Counted from the stretch's first letter, positions 27,284 to 35,454 are shown. The stretch is 64,000 nucleotides of DNA from JALNZU01 sp964463695 (GCA_964463695.1 CAYXCZ010000006.1:62001-126000), one strand, 5' to 3'. Numbers and translations: made by a program. Notes: generated from the letters alone by a model not told the origin.

Positions 27284-27751
27284 ATGTCAAAATTCAAATC
27301 ATCCAAAACAAAAGGAACTCCAGCGATCAGCACATCTTCGCTACCTGATATTATTTTCATGCTTTTGTTCTTTTTCATGGTAACAACACAAATGAGGGAA
27401 ACTTCTTTACGTGTTAAGGTAAAGTTACCTATCGCCACTGAAATCCAAAAACTTGACAAGAAATCTTTGGTTAGCTTTATCTATATCGGACCTCCAACCA
27501 ATACAACTATGTATGGTACAGAATCCCGTATACAGCTTAACGATCAATATGCTCGCGTAAGTGATGTCCCTGAGTTTATTGCAACAGAGCGCGAAGCTCG
27601 CAATGAAGCTGACAGGAATTTCCTCACTACATCGCTTAAAGTGCATAAGGATACGAAAATGGGAGTAGTTACCGATGTGAAGCAGGAATTGCGTAAAGCG
27701 AGTGCCTTCCGTATCAATTATTCGACCTTAAAAGGCGTTGCTAAAAATTAG
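27284..27751 (+). CDS. exbD: ExbD/TolR-family protein (second of two)
   Basis: A 155-residue protein with one transmembrane helix (DIIFMLLFFFMVTTQM). The proton-path Asp is kept (SSLPDIIFMLL). The N-terminus is basic (KFKSSKTKGTPA) and the C-terminal periplasmic domain is rich in charge and ends SAFRINYSTLKGVAKN. It differs clearly from the preceding ExbD, so the complex may contain an ExbD heterodimer rather than the usual homodimer. It is the last gene before a strong terminator at 27771-27801. Confidence 0.9.
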   Translation: MSKFKSSKTKGTPAISTSSLPDIIFMLLFFFMVTTQMRETSLRVKVKLPIATEIQKLDKKSLVSFIYIGPPTNTTMYGTESRIQLNDQYARVSDVPEFIATEREARNEADRNFLTTSLKVHKDTKMGVVTDVKQELRKASAFRINYSTLKGVAKN

Positions 27752-27770
27752 TTAGTGCCTTATAACAATA

Positions 27771-27801
27771 CAACCCGGGAACTTTGTTTCCGGGTTTTTT
27801 T
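27771..27801 (+). terminator. Rho-independent terminator of the exbB-exbD operon
   Basis: Stem AACCCGG (27772-27778) with CCGGGTT (27790-27796), extended by a few A-T/G-T pairs, followed by seven Ts (27795-27801). It lies 20 nt after the last ExbD stop. Confidence 0.88.
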
Positions 27802-28711
27802 ATGCCTTTTGTCGACTGATCTGATAGCCAGAATAAAGCAATAACCCAACAAATCCACCGCTTAAGATGATTAAAATACTATTGCTCGACCCAAAATCTT
27901 CCATTGGAATGGAGCTGTAGCCATTATGAAAAAGATAAAAAGCGATGACAGCAGAAGCATTGTTTACAAAATGCATCAACATTGGAACGATAATACTCCC
28001 GGACCAATAATAAAAATAACCAAGAAAAAGTCCTAATGCAAAACGGGGAAGTAATCCATAAAATTGCATGTGGATAATGCTGAATATTAAGGCTGTAACA
28101 ATTATTCCAAGATGTTTGTTATTTAGAAACTTCATCATATAAGGCTGGATCACTGATCGAAAAACCAGCTCTTCACCAAGAGCAGGCAACAATGCAATCA
28201 TGAACAGATTAATAAGAAGGCCTGAGGTTGTATCAACTTTCAGAAACAACTGAGTCATTTTCTCAGCCTGAGATTCTTTTCGAAGCATCCATTGCTCTAA
28301 TGCATCTAGCCATGAAGGAAGATTGATAGCATGATTGAGATCAGATAGCATATGAATGAATGGAAGGCTGGCAAACATCAACAGAAGAGCAGGAAACAAA
28401 AAGGTGGGTTTGGCGATGGAGCGAAATCCCAGAAATGGAAGAGGTGTGGCATTTACTGCCCATGCCAACATGAAAGGTGGAAAAAGAAATAAACCTATCT
28501 GTGAGGATATTTGCAGGATTCGTGCCGGCCGCAGGTTAGTTGCATCATTAAGTAGGTTTGCCTGTTCGCTCAAGCTTATTCCTTCTGTCAGACGCAGAAT
28601 TACAAGCCCGGTTAGCATCCCGATTAAAAGACCAAAAATAAGCAGCCCGAGAAACAGAAAGAATTGAAACCCATGAGTTGTGTCTTTAAAAAGTGGCTGA
28701 AATTTATACAT
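27800..28711 (-). CDS. CPBP-family intramembrane metalloprotease
   Basis: A 303-residue membrane protein with about eight helices. The CPBP (CAAX protease and bacteriocin-processing, Abi) motifs are present: Glu180-Glu181 with Arg185 (LGEELVFRSVI), His214 (FSIIHMQF) and His247 (LMHFVNNAS). Members cleave prenylated or other membrane substrates, or act in bacteriocin immunity; the role here is unknown. I chose the ATG at 28711; the longer frame to 28741 begins with TTG inside the promoter region. A minus-strand -7 box (TATTTTTG) at 28739-28746 would drive it. Its 3' end abuts the exbD terminator. Confidence 0.88.
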   Translation of the reverse strand: MYKFQPLFKDTTHGFQFFLFLGLLIFGLLIGMLTGLVILRLTEGISLSEQANLLNDATNLRPARILQISSQIGLFLFPPFMLAWAVNATPLPFLGFRSIAKPTFLFPALLLMFASLPFIHMLSDLNHAINLPSWLDALEQWMLRKESQAEKMTQLFLKVDTTSGLLINLFMIALLPALGEELVFRSVIQPYMMKFLNNKHLGIIVTALIFSIIHMQFYGLLPRFALGLFLGYFYYWSGSIIVPMLMHFVNNASAVIAFYLFHNGYSSIPMEDFGSSNSILIILSGGFVGLLLYSGYQISRQKA

Positions 28712-28737
28712 AGCAGTAAGATTCGGGAGAATTAAGC

Positions 28738-28756
28738 GCAAAAATAGTATTTTTGC
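28738..28756. promoter_or_regulatory. Palindromic pair of -7 promoter boxes between the CPBP gene and dusB
   Basis: GCAAAAATAGTATTTTTGC is a 9-bp inverted repeat with a 1-nt centre. Each arm contains a TATTTTTG box, one on each strand, facing the CPBP gene (minus) and dusB (plus). No clear -33 TTG sits at the right distance on either side. Confidence 0.5.
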
Positions 28757-28821
28757 GGCCGCTTGGGCCGATAATAGTGTTTACAAGAAGTAGAATGATT
28801 TAAAACTCAAAACAATTTCAG

Positions 28822-29871
28822 TTGATTCGTATAGGAAATATTTCAGTCGGGGAGTTCCCCATTTTACTCGCTCCAATGGAAGATGTGAGTGACCCTCCAT
28901 TTCGGTATGTATGTAAAATGTTTGGAGCCGACATTATGTATACAGAGTTTATATCTTCAGAAGGATTGATACGTGATGCAGCCAAGAGCGTCAAGAAGCT
29001 TGATTTCAGTGAGTTTGAGCGTCCGATAGGGATTCAGATATTTGGCCATGATATTGATTCAATGGTAAAAGCGGCAGAATATGCCGAACGCGCTCAACCA
29101 GATATTATTGACATTAATTATGGGTGTCCGGTGAAAAAAGTTGCTTCAAAAGGCGCTGGCTCGGGCATAATGAATGATATTCCAAAGATGGTAGCCATGA
29201 CCGAAGCTGTCGTCAATGCAGTTAAACTCCCTGTCACCGTTAAAACACGTTTAGGCTACGATGAAGATCGAAAGGATATTGTTGAAATAGCCGAAAAACT
29301 TCAGGATGTTGGCATACAGGCCCTAACAATTCATGGCAGGCTCAGAACTACGCGCTCAAGTGTGCCTGCCGACTGGACCCTCATTGGTAAAGTGAAAAGT
29401 AACCAACGCATGCGGATTCCGATTTTTGGCAATGGAGATGTGTTGGATGGCCCGTCAGCAAAATATTTCAGAGATAATTTTGGCGTTGATGGACTAATGA
29501 TTGCCCGGGGAAGCTATGGCAACCCATGGGTTTTCAATGAAGTGAAAAAATACCTTAACGATGGGATCTTACCTCCTTTGCCTGATGTTCACGAACGACT
29601 TAGGATAAGCAGGATACACCTGGAAAAATCTGTCGAATGGAAAGGTGAGCGCCAGGCTATAATGGAAATGCGCAAGCATTGGGGCGATTATTTTAAAGGA
29701 TTCCCCAATTTTAAACCTTATAGGATACGCATCATGCAGGCAAATTATTTTGCTGAAATGGATGCTATTTTAAAGGAAATTGCTGAAAATTTTGATGGAG
29801 TTCAGCCGATGAAGGGCCATACCGACACTTCTACTGAAGTATCAGATCTTCCCGGAGAATGCCGTTTATAA
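28822..29871 (+). CDS. dusB: tRNA-dihydrouridine synthase DusB
   Basis: A 349-residue FMN enzyme that reduces uridines in the tRNA D-loop. Motifs: LLAPMEDVSDPPFR at the N-terminus, catalytic Cys102 in DINYGCPVKK, VKTRLGYD, LTIHGR and the FMN-phosphate loop GNGDV/IARGSYGNPW. It is cytoplasmic. The start is TTG at 28822: there is no in-frame ATG between the preceding stop at 28801-28803 and codon 19, and the family begins with the residues after this TTG (IRIGNI). The 3' end overlaps the convergent HAD-hydrolase gene by 41 nt. Confidence 0.94.
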   Translation: MIRIGNISVGEFPILLAPMEDVSDPPFRYVCKMFGADIMYTEFISSEGLIRDAAKSVKKLDFSEFERPIGIQIFGHDIDSMVKAAEYAERAQPDIIDINYGCPVKKVASKGAGSGIMNDIPKMVAMTEAVVNAVKLPVTVKTRLGYDEDRKDIVEIAEKLQDVGIQALTIHGRLRTTRSSVPADWTLIGKVKSNQRMRIPIFGNGDVLDGPSAKYFRDNFGVDGLMIARGSYGNPWVFNEVKKYLNDGILPPLPDVHERLRISRIHLEKSVEWKGERQAIMEMRKHWGDYFKGFPNFKPYRIRIMQANYFAEMDAILKEIAENFDGVQPMKGHTDTSTEVSDLPGECRL

Positions 29872-30487
29872 ATAAATCTCGCACGCGCTCTGGATTTTTC
29901 AATTGGTAGGTTTGCATGCCTAATTGACTTGCAGCTACGAGGTGCTCTGCTGTATCATCTATAAACAATGTCTGTTCAGGAATGAGTTTATGCTGATTTA
30001 GGACAAACTCAAAAATTTCCGGATTTGGCTTGCTTATATGAAGATCGAAGCTGAAATATGCTTTGGTAAAAAGTTGATCAAATTCACGATAACCAAAACG
30101 CAATTGCAAGTCGCGAAGGTAAATATCATAGTGAATTTCATTGGAGTTGCTTAGCAGAAAAATAGGATAATTCTTTTTAACATCCTCCAAAACTTTGATT
30201 CTTTCTTTTGGTATATCGAGTATCAGAGCGTTCCATGCGTCATCAATATCCTGATCACAGAGGTTGATGCCAATAAATTCACGCACTTTATCGCGAAAAA
30301 CTTCCGGTGTTAAAATTCCCCGTTCAAACTTACCCATGATATCGTGCTGAAAATATGGTGACTTAAAAATGTCAAGATCCTCAACACCAAGGTTTTTAAG
30401 TTCGTTTAAAGTAAGAATGGGGTCAATATCGAGAATCACACCTCCGAAATCGAAGATGATTGTGCTAACAGGTTGATGAGTTTTCAT
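29831..30487 (-). CDS. HAD-superfamily phosphatase-like hydrolase
   Basis: A 218-residue HAD subfamily I enzyme. Motif I is DFGGVILDID (nucleophile Asp), motif II is LLSNSNEIH, and motifs III/IV are SKPNPEIF with FIDDTAEH. A helical cap lies between motifs I and II. The sequence resembles YihX-type alpha-D-glucose-1-phosphate phosphatases and haloacid dehalogenase-like proteins; the substrate cannot be told. Its promoter overlaps that of the divergent tRNA gene. The 3' end overlaps dusB by 41 nt. Confidence 0.88.
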   Translation of the reverse strand: MKTHQPVSTIIFDFGGVILDIDPILTLNELKNLGVEDLDIFKSPYFQHDIMGKFERGILTPEVFRDKVREFIGINLCDQDIDDAWNALILDIPKERIKVLEDVKKNYPIFLLSNSNEIHYDIYLRDLQLRFGYREFDQLFTKAYFSFDLHISKPNPEIFEFVLNQHKLIPEQTLFIDDTAEHLVAASQLGMQTYQLKNPERVRDLFINGILREDLILQ

Positions 30488-30505
30488 AAGAAGATAATTT
30501 TTTGC

Positions 30506-30552
30506 TTGTATAATTACGATACAAAGTTGTAACTTTGCGCACTCAAATCAAA
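30506..30552. promoter_or_regulatory. Overlapping divergent promoters of the HAD gene and tRNA(CAU)
   Basis: On the plus strand, TTG (30506-30508), 21 nt, TAACTTTG (30530-30537) points to the tRNA. On the minus strand, TTTG (complement of 30549-30552), 19 nt, CAACTTTG (complement of 30522-30529; one mismatch) points to the HAD gene. The two -7 boxes abut and together form the inverted repeat CAAAGTT-GT-AACTTTG. Confidence 0.6.
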
Positions 30553-30590
30553 CGCATTTTTTCTTTTTCTTGTTAAAAAATGCTAATGAG

Positions 30591-30667
30591 GGGCCTATAG
30601 CTCAGTTGGTCAGAGCACCTGACTCATAATCAGGTGGTCCCAGGTTCAAGCCCTGGTGGGCCCACCA
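30591..30667 (+). tRNA. tRNA with CAU anticodon (elongator Met or Ile2)
   Basis: A 77-nt tRNA. The acceptor stem is GGGCCTA (30591-30597) with TGGGCCC (30657-30663), discriminator A and an encoded CCA (30665-30667). The anticodon stem is CCTGA/TCAGG with loop CTCATAA, anticodon CAU. It is not initiator tRNA: the first acceptor pair is G-C and the three G-C anticodon-stem pairs of initiators are missing. Elongator tRNA-Met and lysidine-modified tRNA-Ile2 share this anticodon, and I cannot separate them by eye. Confidence 0.93.
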
Positions 30668-30673
30668 ACACAA

Positions 30674-30702
30674 AAGAGGTTGCCGGAGCAGCCTCTTTTT
30701 TT
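30674..30702 (+). terminator. Rho-independent terminator of the tRNA(CAU) gene
   Basis: A 10-bp stem AAGAGGTTGC (30674-30683) with GCAGCCTCTT (30688-30697), tetraloop CGGA, then a run of Ts to 30702. It lies 7 nt after the tRNA CCA end. Confidence 0.88.
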
Positions 30703-30713
30703 CTTTCAACCAG

Positions 30714-30992
30714 ATGGAATCGTACTGCTATATACTTTATAGTGAGAAGCTTGGAAAGTTTTACGTGGGGGCGTGCCGTGAAAATTTATCTGGCAGAATA
30801 GCTCATCACAACACACATTTCTATGGTAATCATCGCTTTACGGCAGCAGCAACAGATTGGGAATTATTTCTATCGCTCTCAGTTGACACTTATGCACATG
30901 CCATCATATTTAGATGATCAGGCTGTTTCAGAAAATCTCTGATTATGACGAAATCAATTATTAATTTAATAAAGGGAATAGTTCACAATTAG
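30714..30992 (+). pseudogene. Broken GIY-YIG endonuclease-domain gene
   Basis: The first 67 codons encode a GIY-YIG N-terminal half: SYCYILYS (GIY-type strand), FYVGAC (YIG-type strand), RIAHHNTHFYGNHRFTAAATDWELFLS. Free-standing members of this small family run to about 85-100 residues and continue after AHAI with a basic helix ending in an NLI-type segment. Here a TGA at 30915-30917 interrupts the frame. A further 24 in-frame codons, ending SIINLIKGIVHN before TAG at 30990-30992, may be the decayed C-terminus. The gene begins 12 nt after the tRNA terminator. It is probably inactive; the remnant beyond the stop is tentative. Confidence 0.65.
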
Positions 30993-31011
30993 ATAAAGCA
31001 AACTCAGTCTG

Positions 31012-32403
31012 TTATTCTTTGAGTTCGTCCGAATCATCAGGTGGATACATGAACGGATATTTCAAGTTGACTGATCGATTTTTTCCAATAGATTCAATTG
31101 GATAAGGCGTTTTAAAGAGTGGATTACAATAATCGTTAATCCCAAGTGCCAAGGCTCTACCGATAGCTTTCATATCGACAGGCTCAATCCAACGGGGTGA
31201 GAATCCTGATCGTCCGTAAGTCATCTCCATAGTGATAGCCATAACCTGATCTTTGTAGTTTACCCACCACCAGCTTTCAGGATAAGTCTTTGATGCAAAA
31301 CTACTTCCTCCTTCAAGTGGAAGGGGTTCAACCATATCTGATCCAAAGTTGCCTGCAAAACTGCTGATGAAATTCAGTTGTTTTTCCCACAACGAAGCCT
31401 CCTCCGGAGCATAGCCCTGCGTGCTTGATCCGAAATGCGGAAAGAAAAATGTACGGGTGTCAGGTTCGCTGTTTGAAGCATGAAGATTGAGTGCCACAGA
31501 TATCGTAGAGCCTCCATCCTGCATCAGGTTTTTGGCGAACTGATGTATTACCTTTACCTCCGAAGGTGCTTCATTTTTAAGATTCATTGGTTCGAGCGGA
31601 TCATAATACCACATCACCTCAAGGTTTTCCGACTGAGTGGTAGTTCTGTAATTTCCGGCAATCACGCCATCAACGTTTTGCATTGGGAAAATGTAAAACT
31701 CAGCCTTAGAAAGAATTTCACGGCTTTGTGCAGAACCTTCCAACAGAAAATCAACAAGTCCTTCAATAACAAAAGAGGATGGGGTTTCGGCAGGGTGTGT
31801 ACGGGCATGTATAAAAACCCGTTTCTTTCGAGTTATGGGGACTCCAAAATTGGTGATTTTAAACATATGGATAGGATTTCCTTTTTGAGTGTAACCTGGA
31901 GTTTGAATTTCCAGAAAAGGGCTTCCCTGAATTGTACTCATATAGTATTTCAGGTCACTAAATGCATATGGGTAGAACCTTGCCATCCAAACAGTTGTAG
32001 CTTCAAACTTTTTTTGAATGATAAGTTCGTCGGAAGTGTTTTGACTAACCTCGTCCTCCGAAAATCTTAGCCAGTTTTTTTGGTCATAGGAATAAACAGG
32101 CAGGTAGTAATATGGCCAAGCATTATTTTTGATGGTGAAATTGACAGTTTCTTTATCTGATACATTGTCAATACGAACATACCACCAGGTTCGCCATTCG
32201 TTGGGTAAATCTGCGTTATCATTATCATCTGCAAGGCTTAATTCCCAACTTGTTTCTGATAGTTTTGAAACCAATCCAATGCTACCTGATTCAAAATTAT
32301 CAAGTACAACAGCAGTAGGTTCCACACGGTCTTTGCGACAACCGGCAATAAACGAAACTATAATAAGCAGTAAAATATATCTGCTAAAAAGTGTTGATTT
32401 CAT
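31012..32403 (-). CDS. M14-family carboxypeptidase-like lipoprotein
   Basis: A 463-residue predicted lipoprotein (signal LLLIIVSFIAGC). Residues about 25-160 form an N-terminal beta-sandwich like that before cytosolic carboxypeptidase-type (M14D) domains. The peptidase domain follows: zinc His and Glu in FIHARTHPAETPSSF, a central NVDGVIAGNYR, the third zinc His in VALNLHASNSEP, and catalytic Glu in AITMEMTYGRSGFSP. M14D-type enzymes remove C-terminal residues, often Glu or Asp, from peptides. The location would be periplasmic or the cell surface. It is monocistronic and unrelated in domain layout to the M14 protein at 1.6-4.2 kb. Confidence 0.88.
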   Translation of the reverse strand: MKSTLFSRYILLLIIVSFIAGCRKDRVEPTAVVLDNFESGSIGLVSKLSETSWELSLADDNDNADLPNEWRTWWYVRIDNVSDKETVNFTIKNNAWPYYYLPVYSYDQKNWLRFSEDEVSQNTSDELIIQKKFEATTVWMARFYPYAFSDLKYYMSTIQGSPFLEIQTPGYTQKGNPIHMFKITNFGVPITRKKRVFIHARTHPAETPSSFVIEGLVDFLLEGSAQSREILSKAEFYIFPMQNVDGVIAGNYRTTTQSENLEVMWYYDPLEPMNLKNEAPSEVKVIHQFAKNLMQDGGSTISVALNLHASNSEPDTRTFFFPHFGSSTQGYAPEEASLWEKQLNFISSFAGNFGSDMVEPLPLEGGSSFASKTYPESWWWVNYKDQVMAITMEMTYGRSGFSPRWIEPVDMKAIGRALALGINDYCNPLFKTPYPIESIGKNRSVNLKYPFMYPPDDSDELKE

Positions 32404-32564
32404 TTTAAAATGATATTTGTGAGCATAAAGTATTGTTGCTCTTATACCTTAATGTATAATATACGTTCAGTATAACTTACAATCAGGAGCATTTATAGCA
32501 AACAATTCGAAAACAGAAGACCACTACAAATAATCAAAAATCCTTATTCAAGTTGTCCAAATTA

Positions 32565-34028
32565 TTATAAAACAAATGTCATGATCGACCTCGGCAGACT
32601 TGTGGCTGGAGCGGCTTTTCCATCAATCCACAGGAAGAACTCGGTTTTGATCTCACTTTCGTTCATTACTACAACCACAATTTTGCCATCAGGATTGAGG
32701 TAGGCGGTGCTGATAAGCTGGCTGCGGCTAGGAGATGCAATGATGCGTTTTGCTCCCTGCTGTATAAATTTGGAGAAATGGCCGATATAATAATAGGAGT
32801 TGGTAAGGGTTATCTCACTACTGCGCGTATCGCCATGCATTGGAGCAAAGCAGAAATTTCCAACATGATTTGGCCCACCTGTTTCATCGAGCAGAATGTT
32901 CCAGTCGGTCCATGCTACAGCACCATTATTAAAATCATGTATCATTGAGCGGCCATATTCTTCTCCCAAAACCCATGCTTCATAACGGGAAGAGTCAAAG
33001 CTTTCAGCACAGCCTTCAGTAAACATTATTTTTTCATTTGGAAAAGCTTCCTGAACCCTGCGAATATTTTCAAACACAGGCACTCCACCACTCCAGTCTT
33101 CATACCAATGAAAACCCATCCCCCATGCGTACTTCGCAACTTCGGGGTCGGCAAAATATGTGCTGGCCCTTTGATAAATGAGGTCGCGGTTATGATCCCA
33201 CATAACGATATTTTTATCGGCAAAACCAGCCTTGTGCATGGTTGGTCCAAGGTAGTATTTCAGAAAATCACGCTCCTCTTCAGCTGTGTAAATGCAACTT
33301 TCCCAGATTTGCCTTGCCATGGGTTCGTTTTGGATGGTGATACCCCAGACAGGGACACCTTCTTTTTCATACTCCTGGATAAATTTTACATAATAATCGG
33401 CCCAGCTTTGGTAAAACTCTTTCATCAGTTTGCCCCCAAAAAGCATATTGTTGTTATCTTTCATCCATGCCGGAGGACTCCAGGGACTGGCATAAAAAAC
33501 AATCTTGTCACCGGCAGCTTCCATAGCTTTTTTTATCATCGGCAGCTTATATCTGCGATCGGGCTCGATATTAAAACTTTTTAGCTCCTTATCTCCCTCA
33601 TTCACATAGGTATAGCTTGCGCTCGAAAAATCGCAACTGTTAATATTGGTCCTAACAAGATTGTACCCAATTCCCTTTTCTTTATTGAAGTAAGCATCAA
33701 GTACTTCTTGTTGTTTTGCCTCAGGGAGTTTGTAAAATGTTTCGGCAGATGCATCAGTGATAGCTCCACCAATACCCAGCATTTCCTGAAATGTTTTCGA
33801 TGGATCTACAAAAACACATACTTGTGTTTCGACCGGCTGGCCAAACTCCTTAAACACGAGATTTTCACCTTTAGTGAGACGCAAAGAACTGTCTTTTGCA
33901 GTGGTGTAAACAGCCGAAACATGATTTTCAGCCAGGTTAAATTTTTCAACTTTCACTTCAACTTTTGCCGGAGGTGCTGAACAACCGAGTATGAAAACGG
34001 ATATTGCAGCAAGGAATGCTTTTTTCAT
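32565..34028 (-). CDS. GH30-family glycoside hydrolase (glucosylceramidase-like), lipoprotein
   Basis: A 487-residue lipoprotein (MKKAFLAAISVFILGCSAPP). It is a GH30 TIM barrel with a C-terminal beta side domain. The catalytic acid/base is Glu235 (GITIQNEP) and the nucleophile is Glu338 (IMFTEGCAES); FYASPWSPPAWMK is a further signature. GH30 subfamilies 1 and 3 act on glucosylceramide, beta-1,6-glucan or related beta-glucosides; the exact substrate cannot be told. A TATCTTTG -7 box lies on the minus strand at 34092-34099. There are no SusCD genes or sugar transporter nearby, so this is a stand-alone periplasmic or surface enzyme. Confidence 0.92.
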   Translation of the reverse strand: MKKAFLAAISVFILGCSAPPAKVEVKVEKFNLAENHVSAVYTTAKDSSLRLTKGENLVFKEFGQPVETQVCVFVDPSKTFQEMLGIGGAITDASAETFYKLPEAKQQEVLDAYFNKEKGIGYNLVRTNINSCDFSSASYTYVNEGDKELKSFNIEPDRRYKLPMIKKAMEAAGDKIVFYASPWSPPAWMKDNNNMLFGGKLMKEFYQSWADYYVKFIQEYEKEGVPVWGITIQNEPMARQIWESCIYTAEEERDFLKYYLGPTMHKAGFADKNIVMWDHNRDLIYQRASTYFADPEVAKYAWGMGFHWYEDWSGGVPVFENIRRVQEAFPNEKIMFTEGCAESFDSSRYEAWVLGEEYGRSMIHDFNNGAVAWTDWNILLDETGGPNHVGNFCFAPMHGDTRSSEITLTNSYYYIGHFSKFIQQGAKRIIASPSRSQLISTAYLNPDGKIVVVVMNESEIKTEFFLWIDGKAAPATSLPRSIMTFVL

Positions 34029-34221
34029 TTGGATACTATTTTTGTTAATTAATTGAAAATCATTTCATTACAAAATAAGCTCTTAATCATTCAAAGATAA
34101 GAAGCTTTTCCGGAAGTCATTCATTGCATTGCAGTTTTTCAACAATTTATTCAATGAAATGACTTGAAAACTTTTCAATTCAAAAAGACGCGAGTGTTTT
34201 GAAGAAATGAACTGTTACGAA

Positions 34222-35454
34222 TTAATATAACATCCTTGTTTTGATGGTGTTGGGAATATCCTTCAATTCCGACATAAGGTTTGTTGAAGTTGCACCTTCG
34301 GTGTCAATAATTACATATCCTATTTCAGGGTCCGTTTGGAGATACTGAGCAGCTATGTTAATATCTTTACTTGTGAAGACATGATTGATTTCCTTTAAAA
34401 TACCCGGCATATTTTTATGGATATGTAAAAAGCGTTGCTGGTTCTGGTTGGGGGCAAGTGAAATTTGTGGAAAATTCACAGCTCCGATCGTAGATCCATT
34501 ATCGCTGTACCGAATGAGTTTTTCAGCAACTTCGGCACCAATGTTTTCCTGTGCTTCGATAGTGTTGCCGCCGATATGTGGAGTAAGTATTACGTTGTCA
34601 AAGGATTGTAAAACAGTCTGGAATTTTTCCGCTGCCGAAGCCGGTTCAACAGGAAAAACATCGGCTGCAACACCTGCAAGTGATTCGTCGCTTAAATAAT
34701 GTGCCACAGCATCGTAATCTACCACACTGCCTCGGCTGGCATTGATGAGAACACTGCCTTTTTTCATGAGTGAAAGTGTTGCGTGTGTGATCATGTTCTT
34801 AGTTTGGGGTGTTTCAGGAACGTGAAGTGTGACAGCATCTGAGAGTTTCAATAACTCTTCCATTGAACCGCACGCAGTAGCTTTTCCAAGGCTTAATTTT
34901 TTCTCAATATCATAGTAAAACACGTTCATCCCCAATGCTTCTGCAAGAATCGAAACCTGAGACCCAATATGTCCATAGCCGATAATCCCAAGATTTTTTC
35001 CTCGCACTTCATAAGAGTTGGATGACAGTTTCAACCATTCACCCCGGTGAGCGGCGGCATTTTTTGCAGGTACTTCGCGCAAAAGCATAATGATCTCGGC
35101 TATCACCAACTCAGCGACCGAGCGTGTATTGGAAAATGGGGCATTGAAAACCGGAATTCCAAGCTGTTTAGCCGATTGAACATCAACCTGATTAGTGCCA
35201 ATACTGAAGCACCCCACAGCAATTAATCGACTTGCTTTTTGAAGAATTTCGTTCGTGAGTGTAGTCCGCGAACGAATACCCAGAATATGAATATCTGCAA
35301 TCCTAGCGAGCAATTCATCGTTATCCAGAGCAGTTTTCAGGTATTCGACGTTGGTATATCCCGATTGGTGAAACAAAGTTACAGCTGATTGATGTATGCC
35401 TTCGAGGAGCAATACTTTGATATTCTTTTTGTCGAAAGAGTATTTCTTTTCCAT
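34222..35454 (-). CDS. serA: D-3-phosphoglycerate dehydrogenase
   Basis: A 410-residue enzyme, the same length as E. coli SerA. It oxidises 3-phosphoglycerate to 3-phosphohydroxypyruvate, the first step of serine synthesis. The NAD motif is GIIGYGHIGSQVS, the catalytic Arg lies in NASRGSVVD, the Glu region is VFPVEPAS and the catalytic His is in LTPHIGGNT. The last 75 residues are an ACT domain (MPGILKEINHVFTSKDINIAAQ), so serine feedback inhibition is likely. It is monocistronic; serB and serC are not in the window. A -7 box TACTTTTG on the minus strand at 35474-35481 precedes it. Confidence 0.94.
   Translation of the reverse strand: MEKKYSFDKKNIKVLLLEGIHQSAVTLFHQSGYTNVEYLKTALDNDELLARIADIHILGIRSRTTLTNEILQKASRLIAVGCFSIGTNQVDVQSAKQLGIPVFNAPFSNTRSVAELVIAEIIMLLREVPAKNAAAHRGEWLKLSSNSYEVRGKNLGIIGYGHIGSQVSILAEALGMNVFYYDIEKKLSLGKATACGSMEELLKLSDAVTLHVPETPQTKNMITHATLSLMKKGSVLINASRGSVVDYDAVAHYLSDESLAGVAADVFPVEPASAAEKFQTVLQSFDNVILTPHIGGNTIEAQENIGAEVAEKLIRYSDNGSTIGAVNFPQISLAPNQNQQRFLHIHKNMPGILKEINHVFTSKDINIAAQYLQTDPEIGYVIIDTEGATSTNLMSELKDIPNTIKTRMLY

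Noticed and set aside
30591..30992. Integrated mobile element at tRNA(CAU)
   Set aside because: There is no integrase, no direct repeat of the tRNA 3' end and no phage gene; only a single GIY-YIG remnant follows.
31480..32070. 196-codon frame on the plus strand
   Set aside because: It lies wholly antisense to the M14 lipoprotein at 31012-32403, which has its zinc ligands and signal peptide. The long frame is a shadow of its codon use.
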